Of a DNA stretch of 64,000 nt, positions 60,698-64,000 are shown one piece after another (position 1 is the first letter of the stretch; every line of letters begins with the position of its first letter). The stretch is from the NCBI RefSeq assembly GCF_000427685.1, contig NZ_KE386573.1, forward strand, positions 248,001-312,000, read 5' to 3'. The position numbers were made by a program, and so were the translations under genes. The notes under the pieces are model-generated. The model saw only the letters and a program-made list of their open reading frames with translations, was not told the DNA's origin and ran no database searches. Source of the stretch: Haloplanus natans DSM 17983 (GTDB lineage: Archaea > Halobacteriota > Halobacteria > Halobacteriales > Haloferacaceae).

Positions 60698-61690
60698 ATG
60701 ACGGACACAGGGACCCCGCACTCCGACCCCGACCCCGAGAACGTACAGGCGGCCGCACCTGCCGACGGCCCCGCTCCCCTGTCGGTGTCGGACGCAGCGA
60801 CGCTCACCGACCGCATCATCGAGAACGTCGAGGAGGTCATCGTCGGCCAACACGACGCCATCGAACACATCCTCGTCGCGATGCTCGCGCGTGGTCACCT
60901 CCTCTTGGAGGACGTGCCCGGCGTCGGCAAGACGGTTCTGGGGCGGGCGGTCGCTACCTCCGTCGACTGCTCGTTCAAGCGCGTCCAGTTCACGCCCGAC
61001 CTCCTCCCCTCCGACGTGACCGGCGTCAACGTGTTCAACCAGAAGACCCGGGAGTTCGAGTTCCGCTCCGGCCCCATCTTTGCGAACGTCGTCCTCGGCG
61101 ACGAAATCAACCGTGCGCCGCCGAAAACGCAGGCCGCCCTGCTGGAGGCGATGGCCGAAGAGCAAGTCACCGTCGACGGCGAGACGCGCACGCTCCCCAA
61201 CCCGTTTACGGTCATCGCGACCCAGAACGACGTGGAGCCGGGACGCACCTACGATCTGCCGATGGCGGAGATCGACCGCTTCATGAAGAAACTCCGCCTC
61301 GGCTACCCGGACGAGGACGCGGAGACGGCGCTGCTTCAGCGGGTTGCGGGCGACCATCCGATCGACTCGCTCGATCCCGTGGCGACGCTCGACGACCTCC
61401 GTGGCGCCCGCGCGACGGTCGCGAACGTCACGCTGAGCGAACCCGTCCGTCGGTACGTCTCGCGGCTGGCGACTCACACGCGCGACGAGGCGACCCTCGG
61501 CGTCAGTCCCCGGGGCGCCATTGCCCTCGTCCGCGCCGCGCAGGCGCGGGCCGTCCTCGACGGCCGCGACTACGTCATCCCGGACGACGTACAGACCGAG
61601 GCGCCGAGCGTCTGGAGCCACCGTATCGACGCCGACCGCGCCGGACTGGCGGTCGTCGAGGCCGCCCTGGAGGCGGTCCCGGTCGAGTGA
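60698..61690 (+). CDS. moxR: MoxR family AAA+ ATPase
   Basis: The 330-aa AAA+ protein has Walker A GVGKT near residue 80, Walker B GDEINRAPPKTQAALLEAM near 135, the ATQNDVEPGRTYDLPMAEIDRF sensor block, and a C-terminal helical lid. MoxR proteins act as chaperones for cofactor or complex assembly together with DUF58 proteins. ATG 60698 is used; 60689 also is in frame. DUF58 follows by 1 nt. AAAGTATAGG (about 60607-60616) is the likely promoter box. Confidence 0.92.
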   Translation: MTDTGTPHSDPDPENVQAAAPADGPAPLSVSDAATLTDRIIENVEEVIVGQHDAIEHILVAMLARGHLLLEDVPGVGKTVLGRAVATSVDCSFKRVQFTPDLLPSDVTGVNVFNQKTREFEFRSGPIFANVVLGDEINRAPPKTQAALLEAMAEEQVTVDGETRTLPNPFTVIATQNDVEPGRTYDLPMAEIDRFMKKLRLGYPDEDAETALLQRVAGDHPIDSLDPVATLDDLRGARATVANVTLSEPVRRYVSRLATHTRDEATLGVSPRGAIALVRAAQARAVLDGRDYVIPDDVQTEAPSVWSHRIDADRAGLAVVEAALEAVPVE

Positions 61691-61691
61691 G

Positions 61692-62729
61692 ATGCGCGGG
61701 GTTCGACCGACGCGGCGCGGCGTCGCCGCCCTCGTCGTCGCGGCCGTCGCCGTCGCCATGAGCAGGGCCTTCGGCCCCCGGGCGCTCGACGCGGTCGTTC
61801 TCCCCATCGCCGTGGCGTTCCTCGCCGCGGCGGTCCAAATCGCCTTGCTCGACGCTCCGGCGGCGACCAGAACGGTGCCACGACCGGCCGACCCGGGCTC
61901 GACGGGCACCGTTTCGCTGTCCCTCACCGCCGACACGCCCGCCACCGCGACGGTCCGTGATCGCCTCCCGCCGGGACTCGACGGCGACGGGCGGGGGACC
62001 GCCCTCGTCGGCGGCGATCCCGTCACCTATCCGGTGACCTACCGCGAACGCGGCGTTCACGAATTCGGCCCCGCCGTCGTCCACGCGCGGGATGTCCTCG
62101 GCCTCGTGCGGCGGACCTTCGTCACCGAGGGGCGGACGCCGGTGCTGGTGTATCCGCGCGTCTACCACCCGTCGACCCCCGTCGCCGAGCGGTTGCGGGC
62201 GCTGTCGACCCCCGCCGCGGCCGCCGAGCGCGGCGCGTTCGACCACCTCCGGGAGTACACCCGGAGCGACTCGCTTCGCGACGTGCACTGGAAGTCGAGT
62301 GCCAAGCGCGACGACCTCGTCGTCCAGGAGTTCGTCGACGAGGGGGACGGCCCGACGGTGACGCTGTCGGCGAGCGCGGCGTCGGGGTATGCCGACCGGA
62401 TGGCCGAGGCGGCGGCGACGGTCGGCTACGCCCTCCTCACGGAGGAAGCGAGCGTCGTCCTCGTGACACCCGGTGGACGGGTGCTGTGCTCGCCCGGCGA
62501 GACCGACCGCCTGCTCGCCCACCTCGCCCGTGTCGACGCCGGACACGTCACCGACCGCGACGCCGACGTGGTCGTCCACGCGGGCGACGACGGCACGAGG
62601 GTCCGGATCGACGGCGCGACGCTCCCGTTCGATCCCGGGCGGCGGCGGTCGATCGGCGGCGACGACGCGGGTGTGGAGACGACCGCCGATCGACCACCAG
62701 CCGCCGACAGGCCGGGGGTGACGGCGTGA
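61692..62729 (+). CDS. DUF58 domain protein
   Basis: This 345-aa protein has two N-terminal membrane helices (about residues 8-52), a beta domain, and the DUF58 core FDHLREYTRSDSLRDVHWKSSAKRDDLVVQEF (read in parts near residues 180-215), which resembles a von Willebrand A-type domain. It normally works with MoxR and a transglutaminase partner in the cell envelope. The start is 1 nt after moxR and its stop overlaps the next gene (GTGA). Confidence 0.9.
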   Translation: MRGVRPTRRGVAALVVAAVAVAMSRAFGPRALDAVVLPIAVAFLAAAVQIALLDAPAATRTVPRPADPGSTGTVSLSLTADTPATATVRDRLPPGLDGDGRGTALVGGDPVTYPVTYRERGVHEFGPAVVHARDVLGLVRRTFVTEGRTPVLVYPRVYHPSTPVAERLRALSTPAAAAERGAFDHLREYTRSDSLRDVHWKSSAKRDDLVVQEFVDEGDGPTVTLSASAASGYADRMAEAAATVGYALLTEEASVVLVTPGGRVLCSPGETDRLLAHLARVDAGHVTDRDADVVVHAGDDGTRVRIDGATLPFDPGRRRSIGGDDAGVETTADRPPAADRPGVTA

Positions 62730-64000
62730 GCGTCGACACCGGACGCCCCGGCATCCTCCCGGCCTCGTTCGTCCCGGATTTCCGTCTCGTCACGCTCGCC
62801 GCCCTCGTCGCCCTCACCGCCTCGTACGGGAGTGTCCTCTATCACGTGACGGACGTGGTCGGCGGGGCGCGACTCATGATCGCGGTGTTGCTCGGCTCGG
62901 CGTCGCTCGCCCTCGCGGTCGGTCGGGTGCTCCGGGTGCGGACGGCCGTGTTTCTGACCATCCTCCTCGTCGGCGGCGGGGTGACGGTGTATTTCGTCTC
63001 CGTGCCCGCGAGCCAGCGGGCGCTCATCTCGCCCGCACGCCTCGTCTCGGACACCGTTGCCCTCCTCACCGGGCTGTCGGTGTTGCGGCTGACGCAGGCG
63101 AACGTCTGGGCGCTGTCCGTCGCGCCCGCGCCAGTCTTTCTCTCGTGGTATCTGGCCGTCCGCCGACACTACGTCGCGAGCGTCGTCGTCGGTGGTATCG
63201 CCCTCGGCCTCCTCGTGTTGACCGGCGACGCGGGGACGTTCACGACGCTTCTCGGCGTCGTCGGCGGGGCGGCCGTCGTCGGCTTCGGTACCCTGGATCG
63301 CCACGGTGGGACCGCCGCACAGGTCGACACGCTCGTCGTCCTCTTCGTGGCGATGGTGGTGGTCGCGGCGACGCTCTCTATCGCCCCGACGACGCGTGCG
63401 GGGCCCGTCCTCCCCGACCGTTCCTCGCCGAGCGGCGTGACGAGTTTCGTCGATTCGGGCGACAGCGTCCGGGTCGTGGGGACGATTCGGCTCTCGCCGC
63501 AGGTGCAGTTCACGGTCGAGAGCCCCGTCGAGGAGTACTGGGCGACGGGGACGTACGACCGCTACACCGGATCGGGGTGGGTGCGCTCCGGCGACACCGA
63601 CCCGTACGTCGGTCGGTTGGGTGGACCACCCGGTGGCGGGCGGGCAGTCACCCAGACGGTCACCGCGGAGACGGACCTCGGTGCGATGCCGGCGGCGTGG
63701 CGCCCGACCCAGGTGGAGGGCATCCCGTCGGGTCGCGTTCGGGTGACCGACCAGGGGACCATCCGTCCCGCGACGACCATCGACGCCGGTGAGTCCTACG
63801 TCGTGACGAGTCGGGTGCCGAACGCCCCGGTGGAGGAACTCCGGGTCGCCGACGCCGACTACCCGGAGGAGGTGGCCACCCAGTACACACAGCTTCCGTC
63901 GTCGACGCCGGATCGGGTCGCGGAGCGGGCCGCGGCGGTGACGGCCGAGGCGGACGCCCAGACGCCCTACGAGAAGGCGCGGGCGATCGAGTCGTATCTG
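62726..64000 (+). CDS. Transglutaminase-like membrane protein, C-terminus cut by window end
   Basis: The GTG at 62726 overlaps the DUF58 stop. The visible 425 residues have about seven membrane helices (to about residue 215), then an outer beta domain (EYWATGTYDRYTGSGWV, a family hallmark) and the beginning of the catalytic domain (AQTPYEKARAIESYL at the edge). The Cys-His-Asp triad would lie past base 64000, so activity cannot be judged. MoxR-DUF58-transglutaminase operons are common in archaea and bacteria. Confidence 0.88.
   Translation, partial: MSVDTGRPGILPASFVPDFRLVTLAALVALTASYGSVLYHVTDVVGGARLMIAVLLGSASLALAVGRVLRVRTAVFLTILLVGGGVTVYFVSVPASQRALISPARLVSDTVALLTGLSVLRLTQANVWALSVAPAPVFLSWYLAVRRHYVASVVVGGIALGLLVLTGDAGTFTTLLGVVGGAAVVGFGTLDRHGGTAAQVDTLVVLFVAMVVVAATLSIAPTTRAGPVLPDRSSPSGVTSFVDSGDSVRVVGTIRLSPQVQFTVESPVEEYWATGTYDRYTGSGWVRSGDTDPYVGRLGGPPGGGRAVTQTVTAETDLGAMPAAWRPTQVEGIPSGRVRVTDQGTIRPATTIDAGESYVVTSRVPNAPVEELRVADADYPEEVATQYTQLPSSTPDRVAERAAAVTAEADAQTPYEKARAIESYL

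Noticed and set aside
1-64000. tRNA, rRNA, CRISPR arrays, prophage or replication origin
   Set aside because: No cloverleaf-like sequence, repeat-spacer array, phage genes or Orc/Cdc6-type origin repeats were seen by eye; a dedicated search (tRNA and CRISPR detection) would be decisive.

Overview
This window is a piece of a very GC-rich haloarchaeal (class Halobacteria) chromosome. The evidence is the strongly acidic proteins, many leaderless genes with a TATA-like box about 25-30 nt before the start codon, and archaeal hallmark genes: Sec61beta, SecF-SecD, class I LysS, Pus10, S19e, PDCD5, archaemetzincin, HMG-CoA reductase and F420/H4MPT-type enzymes. Several protein families seen here are known to me only from haloarchaea. 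Family numbers (DUFs) are recalled, not searched. I see no rRNA, tRNA, CRISPR array, plasmid or virus block; most of the window is core genome with small accessory scars.

Layout. 1-7.7 kb: purine genes (purC, purS-purQ), Pus10, MsrA, RNase HII and the secF-secD operon. 7.8-16.3 kb: regulators, hydrolases, mch with a coupled unknown gene, a 57-aa zinc microprotein and hmgA. 16.3-22.5 kb: PEBP-like protein, archaemetzincin, UPF0146, a His-rich carbonic anhydrase, HAD phosphatase, npdG, the secG-pdxT-hisE operon, thioredoxin and a methyltransferase. 22.5-25.6 kb: a pilin-like protein, a secreted/anchored protein and a membrane-tethered winged-helix regulator, which may form an envelope-sensing group. 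25.7-32.1 kb: etfBA, prenyl diphosphate synthase, DUF373, DUF2070 and GMP synthase subunit A. 32.1-34.7 kb: the main accessory scar, with an HNH gene carrying a hairpin-rich insert, a truncated multicopper oxidase and an IS200/IS605-type (IS1341-like) tnpB whose start is out of frame. 34.7-43.5 kb: small zinc-ribbon and membrane proteins, a lipoprotein, DUF192, cupin, pyrH-lysS, MoaE, a site-2 protease and ThiL. 43.6-50 kb: a flippase-like protein, S19e, PDCD5, a PP-loop ATPase, YqeC, MobA, TruA and HisS. 50-60.5 kb: transporters, Pgi, CPBP protease, Idi, a JAMM protease, an AIR-synthase-like protein, MFS, an epoxide-hydrolase-like protein and PsiE. 60.7-64 kb: a moxR-DUF58-transglutaminase operon cut by the window end.

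How genes fit together: purC/S/Q make purines and guaA subunit A makes GMP; hmgA, idi and the prenyl synthase feed archaeal lipids and quinones; secF/secD and Sec61beta serve export; moaE, mobA and yqeC serve molybdenum cofactor; npdG and mch point to F420 and pterin C1 chemistry.

The most unusual signals are non-coding. Three diverged copies of an ~80-bp palindromic element sit at 4474-4552, 12131-12216 and 59960-60036, two of them starting exactly at a gene's stop codon. A different ~86-bp imperfect palindrome lies between yqeC and mobA (47051-47136). An AT-rich islet with a 31-codon ORF lies at about 40985-41150, and an orphan palindrome-plus-TATA promoter lies at 34641-34690.
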